Shown here: in pieces, positions 19,500-32,776 of the stretch
Position numbering within the stretch: the stretch's first letter is position 1
Layout of the letters: each line of letters opens with the position of its first letter
Source of the DNA: Muricea muricata
Lineage: Eukaryota; Cnidaria; Anthozoa; Malacalcyonacea; Plexauridae
DNA: 64,000 nt
NCBI GenBank assembly: GCA_963855995.1
Contig: OY979723.1
Span: forward strand, 1,741,001 to 1,805,000
Direction: 5' to 3'
Notes under the pieces: generated by a model
Database searches by the model: none
The model's input: the letters and a program-made list of their open reading frames with translations, nothing else
Told to the model about the DNA's origin: nothing
Program-made: the position numbers and the translations under genes

Positions 19500-19765
19500 C
19501 TTCACACTGTTGGTTCTCAGTGTGGGTAGTGGTCTTAAAATACACGTCCTTTGTGGTAGATTCTCGCTAGTCTAAACTTCAAACTGTTGGTTCTCAGTGT
19601 GGGTAGTAATCTTGAAATACACGTCCTTTGTGGTAGATTCTCACTAGTTTAAACTTCGAACTGTCGATTCTTAGTGTAGGTAGGCGTCTTGAAATACACG
19701 TCTTTTGTTGTAGATTCTCACTGGTCTAAATTTCGAACTGTACTTACTGGTTCTCAGTGTAGGTC
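19500..19765. repeat. 78-bp tandem repeat, three to four copies, between the BTB genes
   Basis: Units contain TTCTCAGTGTGGGTAGTGGT, GAAATACACGTCCTTTGTGG and TAGATTCTCACTAGTTTAAA with a period near 78 bp. The same units lie upstream of the first BTB gene (17930-18020), so repeat and gene may have been duplicated together. A lone diverged copy is at about 46890-46970. Confidence 0.9.
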
Positions 19766-19984
19766 CTGTCTAAAAGTGGTCTGAATAGTAACTTAAAATG
19801 CATTGTATTGAAATTTGACACCTAAGCATTTGCATAATCCGGAAGAAATTTCACAATATTTCATTCCCTGAAATAGGACCCTTTCACTTACGAAAAACAA
19901 ACAAACTAAGTCTGTTGTTTGGGTGCTTTGTTTTCTTTTACGAAGTTAAAATTACTGTTGCTTTACTTATCGAAGAAATCAAAC

Positions 19985-20974
19985 ATGGACGGGGAGAATC
20001 TGTTGACAAGATTTGACGAGATGGTTAAGAAATTCAGACATGAATTTAGCGAGATTGTAGAGAGCGAGAGAGCAAAGATCAAAGCGGAAATTGAAGCTTA
20101 CAAAGCAGAGAAGGAAAGAATCGAAGCCGTGAATGTGAGAGATGATGATCTTATCAATCTAAACGTCGGTGGGACAAAGATAACTACGACCAGATCGACG
20201 TTATGTCAGGTCGAAAATTCCTTGCTGGCTGCCATGTTCAGCGGACGATGGGAAGATAATATTAAGCGAGATCAAGAAGGCGCCGTATTCTTCGACTTCA
20301 ATCCGCAACATTTTATTTTGGTTTTGGACTATCTTCGAGTGAAGAAAATTAAAACGCCAGAGAATCCTCCACCACTTCCCAAAGTGCCTGAAGATCAGGA
20401 GGAAAGTTTCAACAGCCTTGTGCAGTATCTTGGTTTGAGCAACGAAATCATTGCACCGTCTAAAATTATGCCAAACGAGAAATTCAATTCGTGCAGCCCT
20501 GGAGTCAGTCTTCAGGAAGGCGGCCTGGTTGCTGTTCATGATCAAACCTCAAAGCATAAATATGTACTCGGAGAAAATGTGTACAGCGAAGGGACAGTGA
20601 ATCTGAAGTTAAAGTTGGAGTCTTTTAAAGACAACAGGTGGACCTTTGTTGGTGTAGCCCAAGAAGATATTAAACGTCCACTAGATTTACACGGCCACGA
20701 ATCATGCGGGTGGTCTGGTTCATATGGATGGGTTCTCGGGCAGGAGGGTGGTCGAGTGTGTAAAAACAAGTCATGTACAATAGACGAAACTTTAATGAAT
20801 GTTTCAAAGCAAGGTGATACGGTGAAACTGGTCTTGGATTGCAAGACAGGCAAGCTTTCATTACATTTACCTACTGGTCAGAAATTTCACATGGATATAC
20901 CAAAGGGGAAAACCTGGAGACTGAATGTAACTCTCTATTCTCCAAATGATAAAATACGCATTGTAGAGGATTAA
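19985..20974 (+). CDS. KCTD-type BTB protein with coiled-coil N-terminus and SPRY-like C-terminus (paralogue 2)
   Basis: Intronless, 329 aa from the ATG at 19985; upstream in-frame codons lack another ATG. Residues 1-52 are a charged coiled coil (FSEIVESERAKIKAEIEAYK). Residues about 55-155 are the BTB/T1 domain (LINLNVGGTKITTTRSTL, LAAMFSGRWEDNI, FFDFNPQHF). Residues about 190-329 resemble SPRY: FVGVAQED, SGSYGWVLG, DTVKLVLDCKTGKLSL and WRLNVTLYSPNDKIRIV. The BTB DNA is about 90% identical to paralogue 1 by eye while the C-terminal halves differ greatly. The coiled coil could set oligomer state. A cullin-3 adaptor role is known for some KCTD proteins and only inferred here. Confidence 0.9.
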   Translation: MDGENLLTRFDEMVKKFRHEFSEIVESERAKIKAEIEAYKAEKERIEAVNVRDDDLINLNVGGTKITTTRSTLCQVENSLLAAMFSGRWEDNIKRDQEGAVFFDFNPQHFILVLDYLRVKKIKTPENPPPLPKVPEDQEESFNSLVQYLGLSNEIIAPSKIMPNEKFNSCSPGVSLQEGGLVAVHDQTSKHKYVLGENVYSEGTVNLKLKLESFKDNRWTFVGVAQEDIKRPLDLHGHESCGWSGSYGWVLGQEGGRVCKNKSCTIDETLMNVSKQGDTVKLVLDCKTGKLSLHLPTGQKFHMDIPKGKTWRLNVTLYSPNDKIRIVED

Positions 20975-20984
20975 TGTGCCACAA

Positions 20985-21215
20985 CTGGCTTGCAACAGCT
21001 TGTTGATGACAAGTTTGTTGCAAGTTGTCAACACTGTCAAAACTTGTTATCCACAGGCTTGCTGCAAGTTGTTTCAACAAGTTGTAACAAGTCTGCAAAT
21101 GACAAGTTGCAATAACCTTGATTTTAACAGACTTGTTGCAACTTAATAAAACTGACAAGTTTGTTGCAACTTCTTGACAAGTTGCAACAAGGTGGTAAAA
21201 TTAACAACTTGCAAC
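20985..21215. repeat. CAACTTGTTGCAAG repeat after the second BTB gene
   Basis: Irregular copies of TTGCAACAGCTTGTTGA, ACAAGTTTGTTGCAAGTTGT and CAAGTTGCAACAAGG start just after the stop codon. The 3' UTR of the gene probably runs through it. Confidence 0.85.
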
Positions 21216-24200
21216 AATATTTTTGGCTGCATGTAACTGTAGATGTCTATAAAGTCACACAGGTAGTGCAGTCAAACCACACAGAAACATAGGATGTTTT
21301 GAGAACTTTACACTCTTTATTATTATAATTAATTAGTTAACAATCTTAAGTCATTTGTTAAGTCTTATAAATAACTTATATAATATCCAACCTGTATTAT
21401 GTTGTCAACTCCATTATTTTGATGTTTCCTTGTCTTGTATAAAGACTGTAAACTCTGTCCCCAGCATGTTTGTTGTCTTTTCTCATGGCTGGACATATTT
21501 CCCAAATCTCACCATCAATACCAAATGGTCTGTATAGGAGTGATACAAACTCCACTGGGCACTCATTTTGAATTTAATTTCTTCCCCTAAAATCCAGACT
21601 TTTGTCACTTAACATTTTGCAGTGTTAAAGCAAGAGTTGCACTAAACATGCATAAGTTTTTTTTGTCATTATGCTGTCTATTTCATTCGTTATTTCAAAA
21701 TTATTTCAACTAATTTTACAACATGTTTTGAATGCTTGAGAAGATTCCCTTCATGACCCCTTAGGATATAAAAAGTTTATCAACCCTGTTGGATTTAATG
21801 TTTAGAAGTGACCCAATGTGATATCTTGCTAACTTCCATTGGAAATTGCCCCCACCTGGATACTAATTTTCTTCTATATTTTTATAAATTCCTTAAGTTA
21901 CCCGCATAGTAAGTTTAAAAAAACAATCCCCTCCCTCAATGGGGGGGGGGGGTCAACTCAAGTCACTTGCTAATTTATTTGTAAATTTGTACTTACTTTT
22001 TCAGTGGTTTGATTTAGGAAACCATTAAACAATGAACTCAACATCTTTGGTATTAAAAATCTAAATTTTTAAAATATTAATTCACTTTTTGAAATATATG
22101 AACCCGCACAAATAAAGATCAGCAGCGTTCAGTTAATGACGTCATTACAAGGCGATGGCTATCAGCTCTATATAAATCTGGACAGTCATCCGGCCCCTGA
22201 AAAATGAGGCCCCTGATAGGGTTTTATTGGTTTTAGGATTATTTGGGTATTTTACAAAGGATTACGGATTATTTGAATCCGAAACAGATTATGGACTATT
22301 TAGACTAGTATATATATTGATTATCATAGTTTCCTCAATTAATATTTTTAGTGAAAATCCTTGACAGGGCTCAAAATATTTCAAACATTTAAAGAAATGT
22401 AAAACATTTTCCGTATTAACAGGCAGTTATATCAACACGAATGGGAATTAGAAAAACGGGAAATTGTCATGTTCATGAGATGTATATACACTCAAAAGAC
22501 TGTCGTCTCGATTATTAAGTTGCGAAAAGTATTAAACAAAGCCCCAAGCGAAGAATGTCAGATTGGAAGTGCTAGCTACAGCTCTTAATGTTTAGTTAAA
22601 TTCTTCCATTTAATTCCCTTTACAGTTTGTATGTTGGCTAGGAGTGTACACTGAAAGAATTAGACAGCTCGGCCTTGTGGTACGCCGGGTATTTGCGAGG
22701 GTGATCATCCAGATATTCGCGAGTTCTGCGCGACAAATTTCTTTTCAAAATCGACTAGATTTCTGTATGTTTCCTTCTCGCATTTTTAATCAACCAATTA
22801 TTCTCACGTGCAATTGCAGTCGCCTGAAAAAAGGCATGCACAGTTTTGAACCGCTCCGCTAAAAACGTTATCTCCGCGCTTTCTGAACAGTGCTGTTTGT
22901 CCATGTCAACTTTTTGCCCATATCATTTCAAAACGTAACTGGTTTGAACCATACGGGGTAAAAGCAAAAATATTTTTAAACTTTTTTGATGATTCCCTGC
23001 GTATAAAAAGTCAATTCCCAGGGGAGCCCTTAACTGGCTTCGCTGACATTGTTGAAAGCCAGTTGTCGTCTCACTGACGGCACTGCTTTGTACTATCAAA
23101 ACCGACTTGAAAATGATATTCAAGGAGTTTGTCTTCTTTCCTCGTTCAAATAAACTGAATATATGTTACAGCTAGAAGCTATTATAGGTTTATTAGCGTA
23201 TTACCATCCTGGCGAATTATTGTACTATGGCCTCAATATTATAATAATTTAGTTTTCGCCTGTTGAAATCTCAGTGCCGGTGCTTGCTTTATATTTCTTT
23301 TTTTGTTCATTTTTGGTGATTTTTGATAGTCGAGTGGTGATATTCAACTATCTAGGTACAATTTACCGTTAAAAGCAGATCTTTTGAAGAAGTTTTGGAA
23401 AATATGGAGTGATTTTGAGCGAGAAAAATGTGCTTGGTTTATAGTTTGAAAATAAATTATCATAATTTCTATAACAATGATCAGTGACGTTTTACTCTTT
23501 AACCAATCAGGTACAGAATGACCAGTTTTACGCCAATCAGAGGTGGGCATGATTTACCCGCCATCGTAGCACTGCTGGAGGCCCCGAAGTCAGTTTTTTT
23601 CGATGCCCCGACGAGAAAGGTGCTTTGGAAGCTTAGCGTCAAAAAGTATTCAACAAATTATACAAAAACTTCAAGTTCATATCAAAGGATGTCGCCATTA
23701 GGTAGAGAAGGTATAAATTCATGTTTTCCCCGTATTTTTGTACATATTTATTGTAAGCCGACGGAATTCTTAAACGTTCGTCAAAGGCGCCGGTCGAAAT
23801 GTAGTTTGTCAGTTGTGCTCTTTTTTTGTTGTAGATTTCAGAAAGGCAACATTGTTTTAAGCAGAAAAGGTAAATGTTTGACGATTTTTTTCAACTTTTT
23901 GGCTCGTTTTGACCTCGAAATCCCGTGTGAAGTTATGTCGGCCTCTTTTTGCTGACCCAAGCAAGTTTAGTCGCTTTATATAAGCCTTGGGTATTTCTAA
24001 AGTGTTTTAGCATTGATTTGGAAGCAATTTGTTCTCATTTTTTCTGTACTTAAACAAAAAAGCGTATTTGATCCAAATATCGTTTGCTAATTTTGTAATT
24101 TCTTGCTGTTTTTAGACTTTCGGACACTCGAACCGTTCGCTGTCAAGTTACGGTCAACTTTATCTACAAACAGGTAGAATCTTAAGTATTTCTTTGCGTT

Positions 24201-24805
24201 TTGTGCCATGCATGTTTCCTGCTATTTTGACTTCGAATCTTTCATGAAACCTTTGAAGTCTTGCCGCCGTGCTTTGGCGTTTAGCCTGAATTCTACTTGA
24301 ACTTTGTGGCAAAGCTGGTTCATTTACTTCGCTAATTTGAACTATAGAAACCTATTTAAGTCAATATCGACATTCTTGAGGATTTTTTATCGATTTCGAG
24401 TCAAAAACCTTCTAAAAAAACTCGCTGACCTTAACTTGTTTACGAGTTTCTATGAGACAGTCAGTCGCCTGTGGGAATTAAAAGTGACAAAGGCAAAGCT
24501 TTTAGGCGGCGAGAATCACCAGAGGTTTCATAAAAAATATTTTTAGTATTGCTAGAATGAGCTTTTAAACGCTTTAGAACGCCAGTTATCAATATTAAAT
24601 TTTGCACGTGGAGTTTATACTTGCTATGCAATGTGTGTCTGTCTCTGTATGTAAAAAATATACAAAAGCGCAGGATTTTTGGCAGATAATAAAGTACGGA
24701 TAATCAGCGCTCAAATTAAAGAGGAAAACTTGAAATTTCGGTAGAAAAAACGTCAGAACTTTGCCTTGAAGTGAAAGCCTGAAATTTTCTCAAAGAAACG
24801 TACCT
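21216..24805. other. No gene recognised
   Basis: AT-rich with a G-run at about 21943. The longest open frame (23518-23955, plus, 145 codons) has no domain and a composition typical of non-coding DNA. Confidence 0.45.
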
Positions 24806-25048
24806 GGGCCGGTTGTTCGAAGCTTGCTTAAAGCCTTAAACTGTGGTTAACCTCACAACAGAAACCAAGTTTATAGATTCATTCAACAACCAAACTAAAA
24901 GTTTTGAACCTTAATAGAATGATTATGCTTACAACTACATATTTACTGCAAAATAATTAAGTTAACTGTTTAACGAGTGATGTAAGAGTGTTATTTAATT
25001 TTGACTTATCCACCGTTTCCGCTAAACTGGCTTTGAACAACCGGCCCC
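24806..25048. mobile_element. Diverged GGGCCGGTTGTTCGAAGC MITE
   Basis: GGGCCGGTTGTTCGAAGC at the left opposes GGCTTTGAACAACCGGCCCC at the right. The right part, TTGACTTATCCACCGTTT, matches the elements at 5051 and 60680, so this is a related subfamily of about 243 bp. Confidence 0.85.
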
Positions 25049-25547
25049 AGCCCCAGAAAAGTATTCTCATAAATTTTGAGTTGGACCCACTGAGCAATAC
25101 TAGTGTTGGACCATTTAATTTGGGCGCTGATACAGACCAGACAATTCATGATCAGGGACAGATTTTCATGGAGTGGGGGCGTGGAAAATTTTAGGACAGG
25201 GGTGTCGGGGCAACATATACTGTTTTTTACTTGAAATACAATGTCAATGCCGGTCAAAAGACTGGTGTAACTTGCACTTTTTTAGAGGGAGGGGGGGGGG
25301 TGCAAAAAAATCTGTGGGATCACCCCCTCCCCCAATAAAATCTGTTCCTGGTAGTCTAATAGCTGAAAGAGCATTTGTGTTGATCTTACCATAATGCTGT
25401 ACAAATATGTGCTGTGCATTAAAAACCAACCATGCTCAACTTATTTTCTGTCACATTAACCCTTGTGCATAAAAAAGCTAGGGAGCAGATATTTTTGAAT
25501 TCAGCACAATGTTTGCATGCAAATTATGGTAAAATCAATTAGCATTG

Positions 25548-25719
25548 GGTTGTTCCTAAAAAAGATCCATAACCCACCTACAGAGGAAATTTCTGCAACC
25601 AAGAGAGGGGGGGGGGGATTGTCTAAAGAATGTCTTAAATTTGTACAGGATGCATAGGGAGGGAGGGGGCATTGTGAATTTTCACTGTAGGGGGGAGGGA
25701 AATCTTTTTTGGAACAACC
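25548..25719. mobile_element. Small foldback element with GGTTGTTCC ends and G-runs
   Basis: GGTTGTTCCTAAAAAAGATC opposes ATCTTTTTTGGAACAACC. The interior holds several G-runs of 5 to 11. Flanks CATTG and TATTG may be a decayed target duplication. Confidence 0.6.
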
Positions 25720-25739
25720 TATTGTCAACTGGTTATGGA

Positions 25740-26900
25740 TTCTCATCTAGTTGAGGATTTTGTCATCTACAAATTGATTTATTGTCTTGAAGTATCGTTT
25801 AACGTTATGGCGGTTAAATATGGCGGCCACCGACTATTGAGCAATGATGGCGGAAAAGATAAGATACCTTGAGCAGAGCTCTAGACTATACATAACGGGA
25901 GTAATAGTTACACAGGCACTGAATTTCAGCAAATTTTGATTTTGGCATACATTCACAGAAAGGCAGTAAAAAAAATTGATTATATCAGGATACACCATTT
26001 TGGGTGATTTTAAACCTTGAAATGTGTAACAGCTTGGTATCCCTGAATATTATATTTTAATAGCAGCCCAGTCAGGGGTTACATATTGGAGGGAGGGGGT
26101 GACACCCCCTGTTTGAATTTTAAATCTATCCTAGTCTATGTATACTATGTACTCCTGTCATGTAATGTGCTCTGTAGTGAATGACAGCTTAAGACATACA
26201 GATTTTTTGGAATTGCTATACTTTGGCAAATAGATTTTGTCTCTAAATTGTCTTTTCTGTTCTAAAAAATTGTGTTGCTATACTTATTAAGAATGAGAAA
26301 ATTTTTATATTCCTAAGGCTATATAAGTTTGGGATGATTTTGTACATACATTGTTATAGCCGAATAGTTGCGTAATTGCTTATGGTATACTTATATTGGT
26401 TTCAGATTGCAATCCTGCTGCTTGAGTGACCTGGGATTATATATTTCCTACTTTGTAAACCAAAAAGTTTCAATATTTGAGTTAGTTTACAAATTAAAGT
26501 TAACAGATTTCAGTTCAACTTTTTTAATTAATCCAAAATTGCATGTAACAATTGAAGCATTAGAAAATGAATTAACAGCCATTCTCCTCACACACTCCTA
26601 CAATAGAGATTGATGTTACACTTTATACACAAAATTGTATGTAAATAGTGCCTAAATATGGGGGGAAGGGCAGATCAAACCCATGTTAAACCTTGTTGGA
26701 ATGTATTGCTGGTAATTTGTGAAAGAATTAATGCACCTAATCGATGTTGCCACCTTCTGTTCCTTCAAGTATAGAGTACCATTTTGTGCTCAATGGATCA
26801 TCATATTTCACTTTGACGTGCCTGGAATGCAATAAATAAATCAAGAATTAATTGTAAGATTAACATAGTTTGCTGAATCATCATTGGTCGTCACCTTTGT
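25740..26900. other. No gene recognised
   Basis: AT-rich. Three ATGGCGG words occur at 25807-25853; the frame from 25846 is open for about 30 codons (MAEKIRYLEQSSRLYITGVI) without a convincing donor. Confidence 0.35.
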
Positions 26901-26939
26901 TACCTATATACTGTCCACCAAATATACTAATGAAGTTAC

Positions 26940-28850
26940 TCAGGTTATTCGTTACCAATTAAGTTATTGTTGCTTAAGCATGTGGTCATCAATGGTTCAC
27001 TGGTTTTAAGTTATGCCGATCTAGTACATCAAGTTCCTGGATGCTACCAAAATATACTATTGAGGTTAATCAAGTTATTAGTCACCAATAAAGTTGTCAT
27101 TTAGTTATTAATTGACACATTTGATCAATTATACTTAGTTACCAGGTTCTAAACTAAACTATGTAGTCACCAATGGTACACTGGTGTAAAGTTGTGCCGA
27201 TCAAGTACATCAAAGATTCATGAAATTGGATGCTACCAAAATATACTATTGAGGTTAATCAAGTTATTAGTCACCAATAAAGTTGTCATTTAGTTATTAA
27301 TTGATACATTTGATCAATTATACTTAGTTACCAGGTTCTAAACTAAACTATGTAGTCACCAATGGTACACTGGTGTAAAGTTGTGCCAATCAAGTACATC
27401 AAAGATTCATGAAATTGGATGCTACCAAAATATACTATTGAGGTTAATCAATTTATTGGTCACCAATTAAGTTGTTATTTCTGTAATTAATTACCAAATT
27501 CAATCAATTATACTTAGTTACCAAGCTCTTAACTCCTTGAACTAAAGTACATGGTCACCAATGGAACTTCACTGGTTTAAAGTTGCTCTGATCGCCATGC
27601 AAGATTTTTGTCAAACATATTACTGGATCAACCAAATGTATTATTGAAGTGAATCAAGTTATTAGTCACCGATGAAGTTGTTATTTCAATTATTAATTAA
27701 TATATTACATCAATTATACTTAGTTACCAGGCTCCTGGTGCACAGGTTTAAAGTCACTCCGATCATTGTAGAATATCAAAGCTTCATGCATTAAAATGGA
27801 TGCTAAATTGGAAGAATATTTCTTAAACATGTTGGACCTGTAATGGATTATCTCCTAGTACCTAGATCTCTTTCTTATAACTTATTTATAATACTGCCAT
27901 TAAGTTATATGGCTACTAACAAAACATGATAATACATAACCTGCAATATGATTTACCATTACACTGATACCAGCACAATACAACAGTGTATATTTACCAT
28001 ACACTAACCACTGTTACCATATTTCATTATGATATTAATAAACATAATATGTCAAATATACCATTGCAGTTAAGCTAAAGCTATTAGTCACCAGTCAGGT
28101 TGTTATTTCAGTAGGTTTAGTTACCAGGCTTGATTTACTTATTGAACTAAAGTATGCAAGCCATGGTCATCATTGGACTAACCAAATATACCTTTGAAGC
28201 TAGTCAAGTTATTAGTCACTAATTAAGTTGATATTTCAGTGATTAATTACCACATTCGATCAATTACACTTAGTAACCAGGCTATTAACTTATCGAACTA
28301 AACTGTGTGTTACCAGTGGCTCACTGGCTTAAAGTTATGCAGATCCAGTACATCAATTAAAATGGATAGTACCGGTACCAAAATGTACTATTGAAGTTAA
28401 TCAAGTTATTAGTCACCAAAGAATTAAGTTCTTATTTCAGTAATTAATTACCAAATTCAATCAAATATACTAAGTTACCATGCTCTTGACTTATTGAAGT
28501 AAAGTACGTGGTCACCAATGGAACTTCACTGGTTTAAAGTTACCGTACTCGTATCATCATGCAAGATTTTTTGCTACACATATAGGATCAACCAAATATA
28601 CTCTAATAATTGAAGTTAATCAAGTTATTAGTCATCAGTTACCATATTCAATTAATATATACTTAGTTACCAAGCTCTTAACTTATTGATCTAAACTATG
28701 TGGTCACCAATGATCCAGGTTAACTCCACCATCTAGGACGTCAAAGCTAAATTAAACTGGATGCTACCATGCAAGATTCTTTCTCAAACATGTTGGACCA
28801 GGAATGGATTATTTTGCCAGTAACAAAATGTAAAGCTCTTTCTTATTTAC
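26940..28850. repeat. About 189-bp tandem repeat, roughly ten degenerate copies
   Basis: ATGCTACCAAAATATACTAT lies at 27041, 27230 and 27419 (189-bp steps). Units contain AAGTTATTAGTCACCAAT, TATACTTAGTTACCAGG and TGGTCACCAATGG. Later copies to about 28800 are more diverged and of uneven length. Confidence 0.88.
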
Positions 28851-29489
28851 AGCTACCATTCAGTTATATAGCTACCGTAAAGACATAATAAAAGTTACTA
28901 TGATACCAACAGGATAAGACAGTGTGCTACCAGTACTTGCACACAAGCTGTAACCATAACTATTGGATTATGATATGTAATAAACAAGGTAATTTCTCAA
29001 CAATGATATTTCTCCATTACCGTCGAAACATTTTGCTAGCCTTCAAGGAAAGTCCTGCAATGGATCTTAACTGGAACAATGGAAAATCTGCACTGGCTCA
29101 ACATCCTGAAAATTTATATACAACCAGTCCTGAATAAATGCTCAAAATGTTCTGTAAAATTCCCACACTTTTCTTTCAGATATGTGCTTGCAGTGACCAT
29201 CTGAAACTACATGATTCAAAACTACACATGTACATAGGGCAGTAAATATTCTATTAACGCATGCTTGATTTTAACAGAATTATACAAGGCAAGGACTATA
29301 TATAGCCAAAGTATACACCCAGGTGATTACATTGAAGCAGCAGAGCAGTATATTATACTAAACCTGCATCAGTATATAAACCTCAGTGTGAGAGGGTGGT
29401 ATATAAATCTCTGTACTACATATCTTTACAATTGTGAAGTATCACGAAACCTGACATGCATTCATTATAAGCTGATAGACCAGAGCTGT
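28851..29489. other. No gene seen; transition into the next satellite
   Basis: AT-rich unique sequence. The first partial units of the next satellite (GTATATAAACCTC) appear from about 29370. Confidence 0.5.
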
Positions 29490-32300
29490 ATATAAACCTC
29501 TGTGTTACAGGGTGGTATATAAATCCCTGTACTCTATTTATTCACAGCCGAGCAGTATAATAATAAATGCATACAACATAATAATATTGTTACACCAGAG
29601 CTGTATATAAACCTCTGTGTTACGGGGTGGTATATAAATCCCTGTACTCTATTTATTCACAGCCGAGCAGTATAATAATAAATGCATACAACATATGTTG
29701 TTACACCGGAGCTGTATATAAACCTCTGCGTTACGGGTTGGTATATAAATCCCTGTACTCTATCTCATCACAGCTGAGCAATAATAAATGCATTCAACAT
29801 ATGTTGTTACACCAGAGCTGTATATAAACCTCTTTGTTACAGGGTGGTATATAAATCCCTGTACTCTTATTTATTCACAGCTAAGCAGTATAATAATAAA
29901 TGCATTCAACATATGTCAACATATGTTATTACACCAGAGCTGTATATAAACCTCTGTGTTATGGGGTGGTATATAAATCCCTGTACTCCATTTATTCACA
30001 GCTGAGCAGTATAATAATAAATGCATACAACATATGTTGTTACACCAGAGCAGTATATAAACCTCTGTGTTACAGGGTGGTATATAAATCCCTGTACTCT
30101 ATTTACTCACAGCTGAGCAGTATAATAAATGCATTCAACATATGTTGTTACACCAGAGCTGTACATAAACCTCTGCGTTACAGGGTGGTATGTAAATCCC
30201 TGTACTCCATTTATTCACACAGCTGAGTAGTATAATAATAAATGCATTCAACATAATATTGTTGCACCAGAGCTGTATATAAACCTCTTTGTTACAGGGT
30301 GGTATATAAATCCCTGTACTCTTATTTATTCACAGCTGAGCAGTATATATAATAAATGCATTCAACATATGTCATTACACCAGAACTGTATATAAACCTC
30401 TGTGTTACGGGGTGGTATATAAATCCCTGTACTCTATTTATTCACAACTGAGCAGTATAATAATAAATGCATTCAACATAATAATATTGTTACACCAGAG
30501 CTGTATATAAACCTCTGTGTTACAGGGTGGTATATAAATCCCTGTACTCTATTTATTCACAGCTGAGCAGCATAATAACATTGTTACACCAGAGCTGTAT
30601 ATAACCCTCTGTGTTACAGGGTGGTATATAAACCCCTGTACTCTATTTATTCACAGCTGAGCCGTATATATAATAAATGCATTCAACATATGTCATTACA
30701 CCAGAACTGTATATAAACCTCTGTGTTACGGGGTGGTATATAAATCCCTGTACTCTATTTATTCACAACTGAGCAGTATAATAATAAATGCATTCAACAT
30801 AATAATATTGTTACATCAGAGCTGTATATAAACCTCTGTGTTACAGGGTGTTATATAAATCCCTGTACTCTATTTATTCACAGCTGAGCAGTATATATAA
30901 TAAATGCATTCAACATATGTCATTACACCAGAGCTTTATATAAACCTCTGTGTTACAGGGTGGTGTATAAATCCCTGTACTCTATTTATTCACAGCTGAG
31001 CAGTATAATAACATTGTTACACCAGAGCTGTATACAAACCTCTGTGTTGTGGGGTGGTTATAAATCCCTGTACTCTATTTATTCACGGCTGAGCAGTATA
31101 ATAACATGGTTACAGCAGAGCTGTATATAAACCTCTGTGTTACGGGGTGGTATATAAATCCCTGTACTGTATTTATTCACAGCTGAGCAGTATAATAATA
31201 AATGCATTCAACATATGTTGTTACACCAGAGCTGTATATAAACCTTTTTGTTACAGGATGGTATATAAATCCCTGTGCTCTATTTATTCACAGCTGAGCA
31301 GTACAATAATAAATGCATTCATCATATGTTGTTACACCAGAGCTGTATATAAACCTCTGTGTTACAGGGTGGTATATAAATCCCTGTACTCTATTCATAG
31401 CTGAGCAGTACAATAATAAATGCATTCATTATATGTTGTTACACCAGAGCTGTATATAAACCTCTGTGTTACAGGGTGGTATATAAATCCCTGTACTCTA
31501 TTTATTCACAGCTGAGCAGTATAATAAATGCATTCAACATATGTTGTTACACCAGAGCTGTATATAAACCTTTTTGTTACAGGATGGTATATAAATCCCT
31601 GTGCTCTATTTATTCACAGCTGAGCAGTACAATAATAAATGCATTCATCATATGTTGTTACACCAGAGCTGTATATAAACCTCTGTGTTACAGGGTGGTA
31701 TATAAATCCCTGTACTCTATTCATAGCTGAGCAGTACAATAATAAATGCATTCATTATATGTTGTTACACCAGAGCTGTATATAAACCTCTGTGTTACAG
31801 GGTGGTATATAAATCCCTGTACTCTATTTATTCACAGCTGAGCAGTATAATAAATGCATTCAACATATGTTGTTACACCAGAGCTGTATATAAACCTCTG
31901 TGTTACAGGGTGGTATATAAATCCCTGTACTCTATTTATTCACAGCTGAGCAGTACAATAATAAATGCATTCATCATATGTTGTTACACCAGAGCTGTAT
32001 ATAAACCTCTGTGTTACAGGGTGGTATATAAATCCCTGTACTCTATTCATAGCTGAACAGTGCAATAATAAATGCATTCATTATATGTTGTTACACCAGA
32101 GCTGTATATAAACCTCTGTGTTACAGGGTGATATATAAATCCCTGTACTCTATTTATTCACAGCTGAGCAGTATAATAAATGCATTCAACATATGTTGTT
32201 ACACCAGAGCTGTATATAGACCTCTGTGTTACAGGGTGGTATATAAATCCCTGTACTCTATTTATTCACAGCTGAGCAGTATAATAATAAATGCAATCTA
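29490..32300. repeat. About 110-bp satellite with two TATA-box-like words per unit
   Basis: Roughly 25 units, each with GAGCTGTATATAAACCTCTG, GGTGGTATATAAATCCCTGT and ATTCACAGCTGAGCAGTA. Unit length varies around 108-115 bp. From 31147 to 32130 units fall into three-unit blocks spaced 326-329 bp. The array ends near 32300 with an inverted CTGCTCAGCTGTGAAT. Open frames seen in some copies are by-products of unit lengths divisible by three. Confidence 0.95.
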
Positions 32301-32589
32301 CTGCTCAGCTGTGAATATCAAATTACTAGCAAATGTAGGTGACTGGTTTGTTGAAAACACCATATCAAACATGATTGCAAATAAACATAAAATTAATAAA
32401 AAAATTAACTAAATGACTTAAAAAAAAATTTATAATAATATGAAATAAAACATATTTATAAAAAGAAAACAAGATTGTTCAATACTTGAACAAGATCGTG
32501 TGCAGCATATAAAATTTAATATATAAAATATATCTCAAAATTATAATTTTTAATTTCAAGATATATTGAATATTGAATTTAAATATATG

Positions 32590-32700
32590 CATGCTTGTGT
32601 GTGTGTATATATATAGTGTATATATATAGTGTATATATATATAGTGTATATATATAGTGTATATATATATAGTGTATATATAGTATATATATAGTATATA

Positions 32701-32776
<76 letters not shown>

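Noticed and set aside
19919-19984. N-terminal extension of the second BTB gene by 22 codons
   Set aside because: The upstream codon at 19919 is TTG, not ATG; the first ATG of the frame is at 19985.
23518-23955. 145-codon plus-strand frame
   Set aside because: No recognisable domain, Phe- and Ser-rich in its second half as expected from T-rich non-coding DNA, and no splice structure.
29627-32412. Repetitive plus-strand frames (VYKSLYSIYSQ-type)
   Set aside because: Short unit lengths divisible by three keep the satellite open; no start context, codon constraint or motif.
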